This document shows positions 1 through 5,773 of a stretch of 6,360 bases of DNA, piece after piece. Where the stretch lies: assembly GCA_021325365.1 (NCBI GenBank), contig JAJPHF010000189.1:1-6360 (forward strand), given 5' to 3'. The translations under genes were made by a program, and so were the position numbers. How positions within the stretch are numbered: the first letter of the stretch is position 1; the number at the start of each line of letters is the position of its first letter. Under the pieces are notes generated by a model. That model saw only the letters and a list, made by a program, of their open reading frames with translations. It did no database searches and was not told where the DNA came from. Source of the stretch: Pseudomonadota bacterium. GTDB lineage: Bacteria; Chloroflexota; UBA6077; JAJPHF01.

Positions 1-1
1 C

Positions 2-1168
2 ATCCTGCTGGGCTCGGGCGAGCCGGTCGTGCTTTGCGCCGTGGACTGGTGTGGCATCCGCAACGACGCCCACCTCGCCTGGCGGCAGGCGCTGGCCCGG
101 GCGACGCATACGGTAGCGGCCAACGTCGCGGTCCAGTGCGTCCACCCCCACAACACCCCCTTCGCCGACACCGAGGCCGAGCGCCTCATCGAAAAGGCTC
201 CGAAGCCGGCCCCGTCGCTCGACCTCAAGTTTTTTGAGCGCGTGCTCGACAAGGTCGGCGAGGCGGCCCGGACGTCGCTGGCGAAGACGACGCCCATCAC
301 CCATTACGGCACCGGCCGTGCCAAGGTCGAGAAGGTGGCCTCCAACCGGCGCATCATCGGGCCGGACGGCAAATCGAAGGCCGTCCGCTACAGCGCCACC
401 AAGGACGCGAAGGTGCGCGACGAGCCGGAGGGGTTGATCGACCCGTGGCTGAGGACGCTGAGCTTCTGGAACGGCGACCGGCCGCTGGCCGCGCTCAGCT
501 ACTACGCGACCCACCCGATGAGCTACTACGGCGACGGCCGCGTCAGCAGCGACTTCTGCGGCCTGGCCCGCGAGAAGCGCCGCCAGGAAACCAGGGTCTT
601 TCAGGTCTACTTCACCGGCTGCGCGGGCAACATCACCGCCGGCAAGTATAACGTCGGGGCCAGGGAAAATCGTGCCGTGTTGCGCGACCGCATCGCCGAC
701 GGCATGGCGGCGGCGTGGAAGGCGACCGAGCGGCACGCCCTGACGGGCTGGCAATGGCGCGTCGAACCGGTGACACTGCCGCCCCGGAAGGAGGCGTCCT
801 TCGGCGAACAGGAGAGCACGAAGGCGCTGGAGGACGCCAACGAGAAGCCGGCGAAGCGCAACAACGCGGCGTTTCAGCTGGCCTGGCTGCGGCGGCGCGA
901 CCGGCCGATCGACTTCACCTGTCTCGACCTCGGCGGGGCGCTGGTGCTGCACCTGCCGGGCGAGCCGTTCATCGAGTACCAGCTGAAGGCGCAACAGCTG
1001 CGGCCGGACGCCTTCGTGTGCGTGGCCGGCTACGGCGACGACGGCCCCGGCTACATCCCCGTCAACCGGGCCTTCCTCGAAGGCGGCTACGAGCCGACCG
1101 TGGCCCTGGCGGCGCCGAGCGAGGAACTGATGGTCCGGGCGATGGCGAAGCTACTGAAGGCGCCGTGA
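2..1168 (+). CDS. Neutral/alkaline ceramidase-like protein (5' partial)
   Basis: The reading frame is open from base 2 to the TGA at 1166-1168 (388 codons), and the true start lies left of the window. A GTG at 29 falls inside conserved sequence and is not the start. The protein resembles the neutral/alkaline non-lysosomal ceramidase-like family common in planctomycetes. Numbering from base 2, it has CVHPHNTP (H48, H50) in the place of the family's His-rich metal site, ATHP (H171) as the second metal histidine, then SSDFCG, and GCAGN (207-210) where relatives have a GxxGD-like turn. The C-terminal part has LPGEPF (E321) and GYIPVNRAFLEGGYE (Y363), matching the metal-ligand Glu and active-site Tyr regions of bacterial ceramidases. 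In characterised members a zinc amidase cleaves the N-acyl bond of ceramide; the substrate here is unknown. Signal peptide not visible. It is probably the first visible gene of a three-gene run. Family fairly sure, activity not. Confidence 0.82.
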   Translation: MLLGSGEPVVLCAVDWCGIRNDAHLAWRQALARATHTVAANVAVQCVHPHNTPFADTEAERLIEKAPKPAPSLDLKFFERVLDKVGEAARTSLAKTTPITHYGTGRAKVEKVASNRRIIGPDGKSKAVRYSATKDAKVRDEPEGLIDPWLRTLSFWNGDRPLAALSYYATHPMSYYGDGRVSSDFCGLAREKRRQETRVFQVYFTGCAGNITAGKYNVGARENRAVLRDRIADGMAAAWKATERHALTGWQWRVEPVTLPPRKEASFGEQESTKALEDANEKPAKRNNAAFQLAWLRRRDRPIDFTCLDLGGALVLHLPGEPFIEYQLKAQQLRPDAFVCVAGYGDDGPGYIPVNRAFLEGGYEPTVALAAPSEELMVRAMAKLLKAP

Positions 1169-1186
1169 GCCGCTTGCGGCTTCGCC

Positions 1187-1192
1187 GAGGAG
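1187..1192 (+). promoter_or_regulatory. Ribosome binding site of the rhomboid gene
   Basis: GAGGAG lies 11 bases before the ATG at 1204. It supports that start over upstream in-frame start codons that lie inside the ceramidase-like gene. Confidence 0.6.
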
Positions 1193-1203
1193 CCAATCGA
1201 ACG

Positions 1204-2136
1204 ATGCCCCGCTGTGTGGACTGCGGCGCGGAAACGCCGCGCGAGGAGATGTACGGCCCGCCGGACGAGCTGCGCTGCCGCGCCTGCGTGCAGCAGCGCT
1301 TCCCGACGACCAACGTCCCAACCCGCCACCGCTCAACCGTCCTGCGCCGCTGGCCCCCGGTGACGACGGCGGTGGTGGTGGCGGCCGTCGCCCTGACGCT
1401 CCTGTTCTGGTCCCACGCCCCCCTGGTGCGGCGATGGCTGGTCGCGGACCCCGACCGCGTCTGGGACGGGCAGCTGTGGCGCCTGGGGACCTCGGCGCTG
1501 CTGCACGCCAACGTCATCCACCTGGCGTTCGACGTCTGGTTCATCTGGCTGTTCGGCAAGGCGACCGAGCAGTGGATGGGCTCGCCGCGCTTCGTCGGAT
1601 TCTTCGTCGCCACCGCCGTCGGCCCCCTGGCGGCCGAGTTGCTGGCGGGCGGCACCGGGGTCGGGCTGTCGGGCGTCGGCTACGCCCTGTTCGGCTTCCT
1701 CTACGCCCTGCGCCGCGAGGAGGAGTTCGCGGCCGAGCTGATGACGCCGAGCGTGGTGAGCACCCTGGTCTTCTGGTTCTTCCTGTGCATCGTCCTGACG
1801 TACACCCATATCATGCCGGTGGCCAACGTCGCACACGGCGCCGGCGCCGTCATCGGCTGGCTCTTCGGCCGGGCGGTGCTGGCCCGACACCGGCTCATCG
1901 CGGCGACCATCGTGAGTCTCTTGTGCGCCGCGCTGGCCGCCGCAACGCTCTACATGCCGTGGAACTGGGAGTACGATTGGCACCGGGCCGATAAGTACGT
2001 CGCCGCCGGGGATTACGCGCGAGCCCTCGACTGGTACGAGCGCGCCGACCGGCTCCATCCCGGCAATGAGCAACTGGAGAATAACATCGAGCTGATCAAG
2101 CGCGACCTCCAGTTCCAGCAGGAGGGCCGCCCGTGA
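1204..2136 (+). CDS. Zinc-ribbon rhomboid-family intramembrane protease with TPR-like tail
   Basis: A 310-residue predicted inner-membrane protein. Residues 1-35 form a small zinc ribbon (C4, C7, C25, C28). A hydrophobic helix at about 53-70 is followed by the rhomboid core, with further membrane helices near 97-117, 128-148, 153-170, 184-201, 207-226 and 231-250. The serine-protease dyad is present: GLSG (S156) at the start of one helix and AHGAG (H211) in a later one. The loop/helix motif HANVIHLAFD gives H101 and H106 with normal spacing, but D110 stands where rhomboids normally have Asn, an oxyanion-hole residue. After the last helix, residues 262-295 (ADKYVAAGDYARALDWYERA) look like one TPR unit. 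Rhomboids cut substrates within the membrane; no substrate can be named here. The ATG at 1204 is chosen for its Shine-Dalgarno sequence and because the zinc ribbon begins there. It starts 35 bases after the ceramidase-like gene and ends 19 bases before the CYTH start, suggesting an operon. Confidence 0.88.
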   Translation: MPRCVDCGAETPREEMYGPPDELRCRACVQQRFPTTNVPTRHRSTVLRRWPPVTTAVVVAAVALTLLFWSHAPLVRRWLVADPDRVWDGQLWRLGTSALLHANVIHLAFDVWFIWLFGKATEQWMGSPRFVGFFVATAVGPLAAELLAGGTGVGLSGVGYALFGFLYALRREEEFAAELMTPSVVSTLVFWFFLCIVLTYTHIMPVANVAHGAGAVIGWLFGRAVLARHRLIAATIVSLLCAALAAATLYMPWNWEYDWHRADKYVAAGDYARALDWYERADRLHPGNEQLENNIELIKRDLQFQQEGRP

Positions 2137-2155
2137 CGTCCCGCGCGGTGTGACG

Positions 2156-2707
2156 ATGCAGAACCTGGAAATCAAGGCCCACTTCGCCGACCCCGAGCGC
2201 GGCGCCCGCCTGGCCCGCGACCTCGGCGCCGACCTGCACGGCCGGCTGGCGCAGACCGACACCTATTTCCATCTCCGCCCCGGTCGCCTGAAGCTGCGGC
2301 ACACGCGCGTGGGGCCGGTCGAGCGCTACGAGCTGATCCACTACCGCCGCTGGAACCGCCCCTCGGCCAAGACGAGCACCTACGAATTGCTGCCCATCGC
2401 CGACGGGCCGCGCGCCCTGGAGTTCTTCGCCGCGGCGCTGGGCGTGCTGGTGCGCGTGGACAAGGAGCGCGTCCTCTACGTCAAGGACAACCTGCGCGTC
2501 CACCTTGATGACGTGACGGGCCTGGGCCGCTTTCTGGAGTTCGAGCTGGCCGTGACGCCGGCGCACCCGCCCGAGTCGTGCCGGGCGCGGATGCAGGAAC
2601 TGATCCGCCTTTTCGGCATCGCGCCGGCCGACCTGGTGAAGGTGTCGTACTCCGACCTGCTATTGGCCAAGAATGGGACACGGATGAACACGGATTCGAC
2701 GGATTAG
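2156..2707 (+). CDS. CYTH-domain protein (class IV adenylate cyclase / thiamine triphosphatase type)
   Basis: A 183-residue soluble protein filling one CYTH (triphosphate tunnel metalloenzyme) domain. It opens with NLEIKA (E5, K7), the short form of the family's ExExK signature. Charged tunnel positions follow in family order: QTDTYF (33-38), GRLKLR (43-48), RYELIHYRR (57-65), K72, DKERVLY (102-108), RVHLDDVTGLG (114-124) and FLEFE (126-130, E128 and E130), then SYSDLLL (164-170), where the domain normally ends. Members bind a triphosphate with divalent metal and act as adenylate cyclases, thiamine triphosphatases or polyphosphate hydrolases; the sequence does not decide which. The last 11 residues, NGTRMNTDSTD, are not CYTH sequence but translated repeat DNA (see 2672-2763). 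ATG 2156 is preferred to GTG 2150 because the domain begins immediately. No strong Shine-Dalgarno lies at normal distance, so translation may be coupled to the rhomboid gene 19 bases upstream. Confidence 0.85.
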   Translation: MQNLEIKAHFADPERGARLARDLGADLHGRLAQTDTYFHLRPGRLKLRHTRVGPVERYELIHYRRWNRPSAKTSTYELLPIADGPRALEFFAAALGVLVRVDKERVLYVKDNLRVHLDDVTGLGRFLEFELAVTPAHPPESCRARMQELIRLFGIAPADLVKVSYSDLLLAKNGTRMNTDSTD

Positions 2708-2763
2708 CACGGATCAAGAAGTCCGTGAAAATCCGTCCCATCCGTGTTCATCCGTGTCCCATT
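2672..2763. repeat. Long hairpin of CACGGAT units between convergent genes; likely two-way terminator
   Basis: Bases 2672-2695 and 2740-2763 are exact reverse complements (24 of 24). The pairing continues inward: 2698-2705 with 2730-2737 (8 pairs) and 2708-2713 with 2722-2727 (6 pairs), broken by two 2-base mismatches, then a G-U pair and a 6-base loop (2715-2720, CAAGAA). In all, 38 Watson-Crick pairs in 43 positions. Each arm carries four CACGGAT-like units (starts 2679, 2689, 2698, 2708; mirrored at 2721, 2731, 2740, 2750) spaced 10, 9 and 10 bases. I recall similar CACGGATGAACACGGAT sequence, and NGTRMNTD-like tails in translated proteins, as dispersed repeats in environmental bacterial genomes; this is memory, not a search. 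It overlaps the 3' ends of both the CYTH and DUF72 genes and could end transcription from both sides. Confidence 0.9.
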
Positions 2764-3452
2764 TCTTCCAAGAACTGCTTCGCCAGCCGTGGCCCCGTGC
2801 CGCTGTCTTCGTGCTTGAAGAACACGAACGCCTCCCGCCAATCCTGCTTCCTCACCCGCCGCGCCCACCCCTTCAGCTCCGCGTCGCCGTAGTCGGGCCG
2901 GCGTAAGCGCAGATAGCCCCAGTCGGCGGTCGCCACGAACGGGACCTCCAGCTCGTTGTCCGCCTCGGCGACGCACAGCGCCGCCCGATGGTCGCGCAGC
3001 AGGCCGAAGACCTCGTCATCGAACCACGACGGGTGCCGGAACTCAAACGCCGCGCGGCGCCCGGACGGCAGCAGCGCCAGGAACTCGCGCAGCCGCGGCG
3101 CGTCCTTCTTGAAGTTCGGCGGCAGCTGAAACAGCAGCGGCCCCAGGCGCCGCTTCAGCGCCCGCGCGGCTTCGAGCAGGCGCGACAGCAGGTCCGCCGA
3201 CTCCCTGAGTCGTTGCCGGTGCGTGATCTGCTGCGGCGCCTTGAGCACGAACTGGAAATCGGCGCCGACGTCGCCCGCCCACGCTTGCAGGACCGACGCC
3301 TCGGGCATGCGGTAGAAGGTGTTGTTGATCTCGACCGCCCGAAAGCGCTCGCCGTAGTAGCGGAGCATCTGCTTGCTCGGCAGGTCGTCGGGATAGAACG
3401 TGCCCTTCCACTCCTTGTACGAGTAGCCACTGGTACCGACGTAAAGGTCCAT
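2748..3452 (-). CDS. DUF72 (YecE-like) family protein
   Basis: A 234-residue cytoplasmic protein of the DUF72 family, a TIM-barrel-like fold of unproven biochemical role. Family blocks appear in order: YVGTSGYSYKEWKGTFYP (4-21), EINNTFYRMP (41-50), FVLKAPQQITH (68-78), GPLLFQLPPNF (104-114), AFEFRHPSW (135-143), VAEADN (161-166), YLRLRRPDYG (180-189) and FVFFKHEDSGTGPRLAKQF (209-227). The last block is the usual end of the domain, where many members read YFNND and then G-A-N. ATG 3452 is chosen because a strong GGAGGG sits 6 bases before it; the TTG at 3458 would abut the Shine-Dalgarno directly. The gene converges on the CYTH gene and diverges from the FHA gene. Its last four residues (MGHG) and its TGA come from the hairpin repeat. 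E. coli YecE is somewhat longer, but the core looks complete. Confidence 0.88.
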   Translation of the reverse strand: MDLYVGTSGYSYKEWKGTFYPDDLPSKQMLRYYGERFRAVEINNTFYRMPEASVLQAWAGDVGADFQFVLKAPQQITHRQRLRESADLLSRLLEAARALKRRLGPLLFQLPPNFKKDAPRLREFLALLPSGRRAAFEFRHPSWFDDEVFGLLRDHRAALCVAEADNELEVPFVATADWGYLRLRRPDYGDAELKGWARRVRKQDWREAFVFFKHEDSGTGPRLAKQFLEEMGHG

Positions 3453-3458
3453 GATCAA

Positions 3459-3464
3459 CCCTCC
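3459..3464 (-). promoter_or_regulatory. Ribosome binding site of the DUF72 gene
   Basis: On the minus strand GGAGGG ends 6 bases before ATG 3452. This fixes the start and excludes the TTG three codon positions earlier (3458). Confidence 0.65.
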
Positions 3465-3475
3465 TGGCCCCGGAC

Positions 3476-3505
3476 TCTATACCGGATCGGGCCGGCGGGT
3501 GCCAC
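3476..3505 (-). promoter_or_regulatory. Possible sigma70-type promoter for the DUF72 gene
   Basis: Read on the minus strand, GTGGCA (3505-3500; 4 of 6 to TTGACA) and TATAGA (3481-3476; 4 of 6 to TATAAT) are 18 bases apart, with the -10 box 23 bases before the ATG. It lies in the 127-base spacer shared with the divergent FHA gene. Matches are weak, and the TATA-like sequence is notable mainly because its surroundings are so GC-rich. Confidence 0.3.
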
Positions 3506-3565
3506 CGCGAATTGTCCGCGACGTGCGGGGCCGTAGACACGGCGGCCGGGGCCGGGTAGGCTCGG

Positions 3566-3573
3566 GGAGGAGG
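3566..3573 (+). promoter_or_regulatory. Ribosome binding site of the FHA gene
   Basis: GGAGGAGG ends 6 bases before the ATG at 3580. It is a near-ideal Shine-Dalgarno and rules out the in-frame ATG at 3451, which would add 43 Arg/Gly/Pro-rich residues. Confidence 0.7.
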
Positions 3574-3579
3574 CGTACG

Positions 3580-4527
3580 ATGGCATCGCTTCACGTCCTG
3601 CGGGGGTACGTTCCCGGCCTGCGCATCACCCTGGGCAGGCCGGAAACGACCCTCGGCCGCGGCACCGACTGCGACGTCCCCATCCCGATCACCTGCGTCT
3701 CGCGGCGACACGCCCGCATCAGCCGCCGGGGCGACCAGTTCATCCTCTGGGACCTCGGCAGCAGGAACGGGACTTACCTGAACCACGTCCTGGTCCGCAG
3801 CCTGTGCCCGCTGCGGAACGGCGACCACATCCGCCTGGCCGACTTCGAGGCGACCTTCGAGTCAGCCGGCGCTCTCCGTCAAGAGTCCGACTGGCAGAAC
3901 TCGTTGGACCCGCATCTGATGATGGGCTGGCTCCAGGGCAGTGCCACAGTCAGCCGCCGGCGCTTGTGGCTGTTCGTGGCGGCCTGCCGGCGTCAGTTCG
4001 GCGGGCCGGGGCAGTGGTCGGCGGCGGAGTTGGCCGAGCGCTACGCCGAGGAGGCCGACCGGCAGGAGATATTCGTCGCGGAGCTGGGCAGCAACTTCGG
4101 CCTGGCCACGGTGGTCGCCTGGGAGGCCGTCAGCGAAGCGGTGGACGCCCCGCTCAACCGGTCGGTGGCCCTCCAGCAGCACGACCTGTTCCGGGGAGGG
4201 CCCGACGAGACGTTGCTGGCGGAGTTCGATGCCACGACGGCCGCGGTGTGCCACCTGCTGCGGGACGTCTTCTTCAACCCCCTCAAGCCCCGGCCGGCCA
4301 TCGACCCGACTTGGCTCCGCTGGAACGACTGCACGGTGTCTCGCCTGGCCGGGGCGATCTACGAGGGGCGCCGGTTCGAGGACATGCCCATCCTCCACGA
4401 CGCCCTCCTCGACGCCGGCTGTGACGACCCGGACGTCCTCGACCACTGCCGCGGTCCCGGCCCGCACGTCCGCGGCTGCTGGGTCCTCGACCTGCTACTC
4501 GGCAGGGAGGGCATGGTCTTGCACTGA
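3580..4527 (+). CDS. FHA-domain protein fused to a Gemmata-type conserved C-terminal domain
   Basis: A 315-residue protein without membrane segments. Residues 1-95 form a forkhead-associated (FHA) domain, a phosphothreonine-binding module: TLGRGTDCDV (R27), VSRRHARI (S41, H44) and LGSRNGTYLN (N63, T65) carry the standard ligand-contacting residues. Residues 105-140 (SLDPHLMMGWLQGSATVSRR then LWLFVAACRRQF) match an opening I recall from Gemmata proteins that read roughly TDP-ML-FL-G-AS-RKLRLF--ACCR. Residues 225-309 carry the matching closing block: LLRDVFFNPLKP, DPTWLRWNDCTVSRLAGAIY, RRFEDMPILHDALLDAGCDD and RGPGPHVRGCWVLDLLLG. The middle (145-225) is more variable and helical. The role of the C-terminal domain is unknown to me. 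The architecture suggests a reader of Ser/Thr-kinase signalling, abundant in planctomycetes, but no kinase is visible here. It is transcribed divergently from DUF72 and followed 96 bases later by the oxidoreductase gene. Confidence 0.87.
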   Translation: MASLHVLRGYVPGLRITLGRPETTLGRGTDCDVPIPITCVSRRHARISRRGDQFILWDLGSRNGTYLNHVLVRSLCPLRNGDHIRLADFEATFESAGALRQESDWQNSLDPHLMMGWLQGSATVSRRRLWLFVAACRRQFGGPGQWSAAELAERYAEEADRQEIFVAELGSNFGLATVVAWEAVSEAVDAPLNRSVALQQHDLFRGGPDETLLAEFDATTAAVCHLLRDVFFNPLKPRPAIDPTWLRWNDCTVSRLAGAIYEGRRFEDMPILHDALLDAGCDDPDVLDHCRGPGPHVRGCWVLDLLLGREGMVLH

Positions 4528-4614
4528 CTACTTGGCACGCCCCCAACCCCACTTCCGCCCGCCGCCGCGGTCCGCTAAAACGGAGGGGGAAACCGCATCG
4601 CCCTCGAACGCGCC

Positions 4615-4618
4615 GAGG
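4615..4618 (+). promoter_or_regulatory. Ribosome binding site of the Gfo/Idh/MocA gene
   Basis: GAGG lies 5 bases before ATG 4624. The frame is closed upstream by TAA at 4576, with no ATG, GTG or TTG between, so this start is effectively forced. Confidence 0.5.
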
Positions 4619-4623
4619 ACGTC

Positions 4624-5721
4624 ATGACGCGCCGCACGCTTCGCATCGGCCTGATCGGGGCGGGGGCCAACACCCGCGCCCGCCACATCCCCGGCCTGCG
4701 CGCCCTGCCCGACGTGGAGGTCGTCGCCGTCGCCAACCGCCGGCCCGAGTCGACCGCCGCCGTCGCCAAGGAGTACGGCATCCCGCGCATCGCCGAGCGC
4801 TGGCAGGATATCGTCGCCGACCGCGAGATCGACGCGGTCGTCATCGGCACCTGGCCGTACCTGCACTGCCCGATCACGCTGGCGGCCCTGGAGGCGGGCA
4901 AGCACGTCCTGACCGAGGCGCGCATGGCGATGAGCGCCGCCGAGGCGCACCGCATGTTCGCCGCCTCGCGCCGCCACCCCAACCTGGTGGCCCAGGTGGT
5001 GCCGTCGCCCTACGGCCTCAAGGGCCACGCCGTCATGCGCGACCTGATCGGCGAGGGCTTCCTCGGCGAGCTGCGCGAGGTCCACGTCTTCAGCCTCAGC
5101 GCGGCGCTGGCCGACCCGGCGGCGCCGCTGTCGTGGCGGCAGGACGCGGCCCTGTCCGGCTTCAACATGCTGACATTGGGCATCCTGCACGAGACGCTGC
5201 TGCGCTGGGTGCCGCCGCCCTTGAGCGTGCTGGCCCAGGTCCACGCCCACGTCCCCTCGCGCATCGACCCGGCCAGCGGCGTGCGCCGCCCGGTCGGCAC
5301 GCCGGACAGCGTGCAGGTGCTGACGACCCTGGAGCACGGCGCCCGCGCCGTCTACCACCTGAGCGGCGCCACGCCGTTCGGGCAGGGCATGGGCATCCAC
5401 CTCTACGGCAGCGAGGGCGTGCTGCACTACGATTTGACCGCCGACCGCATCCGCGGGGCCAGCCGGCGGCACGGGGCGCGGCCGGGGCAAGTTCACGAGC
5501 TGGAAGAGATCGCGATCCCGCCGGGCAAGGTGCGCGAGTGGCGCGTCGAGGCCGATTTCGTGGACGCCATCCGCGAGGGGCGGCCCGTCGAGCTGACCGA
5601 CTTCGCGACCGGGGTGCAGTACATGGAGTTCACCGAGGCGGTGGCTCGCAGCGCCCAGCGCGGCGAGGTCGTCGAACTGCCGCTGGAGGCGTACATCGGC
5701 GAGGAGGCCGGCGGCGACTGA
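4624..5721 (+). CDS. Gfo/Idh/MocA-family NAD(P)-dependent oxidoreductase, EKP-less variant
   Basis: A 365-residue cytoplasmic protein. Residues 7-35 form the beta-alpha-beta dinucleotide fold with GLIGAG (9-14), then VVAVANRRPES (33-43). The N-terminal half continues with IDAVVIGTWPYLHCPITLAALEAGKHVLTEARM (69-101 region). In most family members the catalytic lysine sits here in an EKP motif; this protein reads TEAR (97-100), with Ala in place of Lys. The C-terminal alpha/beta domain has GFNMLTLGILHE (179-190), the counterpart of the GG-L-D-G-H-D block with H189 kept, then YGSEGVLHYDL and a final VEADFVDAIREGRPVE helix. Family members oxidise or reduce sugars, inositols and related compounds with NAD(P). 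Without the lysine the chemistry may differ, or the protein may act as a binder. I recall related TEARMAM-type sequences in other bacteria, so this looks like a subfamily rather than a damaged gene. The start is supported by GAGG and an upstream stop. The gene ends 10 bases before the 42-base palindrome. Confidence 0.88.
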   Translation: MTRRTLRIGLIGAGANTRARHIPGLRALPDVEVVAVANRRPESTAAVAKEYGIPRIAERWQDIVADREIDAVVIGTWPYLHCPITLAALEAGKHVLTEARMAMSAAEAHRMFAASRRHPNLVAQVVPSPYGLKGHAVMRDLIGEGFLGELREVHVFSLSAALADPAAPLSWRQDAALSGFNMLTLGILHETLLRWVPPPLSVLAQVHAHVPSRIDPASGVRRPVGTPDSVQVLTTLEHGARAVYHLSGATPFGQGMGIHLYGSEGVLHYDLTADRIRGASRRHGARPGQVHELEEIAIPPGKVREWRVEADFVDAIREGRPVELTDFATGVQYMEFTEAVARSAQRGEVVELPLEAYIGEEAGGD

Positions 5722-5731
5722 GCGACCCACC

Positions 5732-5773
5732 AGCCCGAAGCGTCCGCTCAGGCCTGAGCGGACGCTTCGGGCT
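5732..5773. terminator. Perfect 42-base palindrome, probable two-way terminator
   Basis: Bases 5732-5752 and 5753-5773 are exact reverse complements (21 of 21) with no spacer; as RNA the innermost AGGCCT would form the loop. It sits between the convergent oxidoreductase and reverse transcriptase genes, starting 10 bases after the first stop and including two bases of the second gene's TAG. There is no T-run on either side, so termination would not follow the textbook intrinsic pattern. The outer AGCCCGAAGCGT sequence resembles dispersed intergenic repeats I recall from planctomycete genomes, so it may be one copy of a repeat family. Confidence 0.75.

Noticed and set aside
1168..1181. Small perfect 6-base stem (AGCCGC / GCGGCT) just after the ceramidase-like stop
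   Set aside because: Too short and without a T-run to call a terminator, and the next gene follows closely with its own ribosome site, so read-through is more likely.
715..1203. Upstream extension of the rhomboid frame to an ATG at 715
   Set aside because: It lies wholly inside the ceramidase-like gene in another frame, is Arg/Gly/Ala-rich low-complexity sequence, and a zinc ribbon with a good Shine-Dalgarno starts at 1204.
1333..2262. Long minus-strand open frame across the rhomboid gene
   Set aside because: Same GC-rich shadow effect: low-complexity translation, no motifs, and it spans two well-supported sense genes.
2672..2763. CRISPR array or leader
   Set aside because: The repeated units are only about 7 bases at 10-base steps and form one inverted structure; there are no spacers of uniform unique sequence.
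3451..3579. N-terminal extension of the FHA protein from ATG 3451
   Set aside because: The extension has no domain features, overlaps the DUF72 start and lacks a Shine-Dalgarno, whereas 3580 has a near-ideal one.
4573..4590. GCTAAAAC followed by GGAGGGGG as a promoter or second start region before the oxidoreductase
   Set aside because: No start codon follows the GGAGGGGG at usable distance, and no -35-like box sits at proper spacing from the AT-rich patch.
4528..5730. 400-codon open frame antisense to the oxidoreductase gene
   Set aside because: Such frames arise in GC-rich DNA from codon bias of the true gene; its translation shows no family motifs, and the sense strand encodes a full oxidoreductase.
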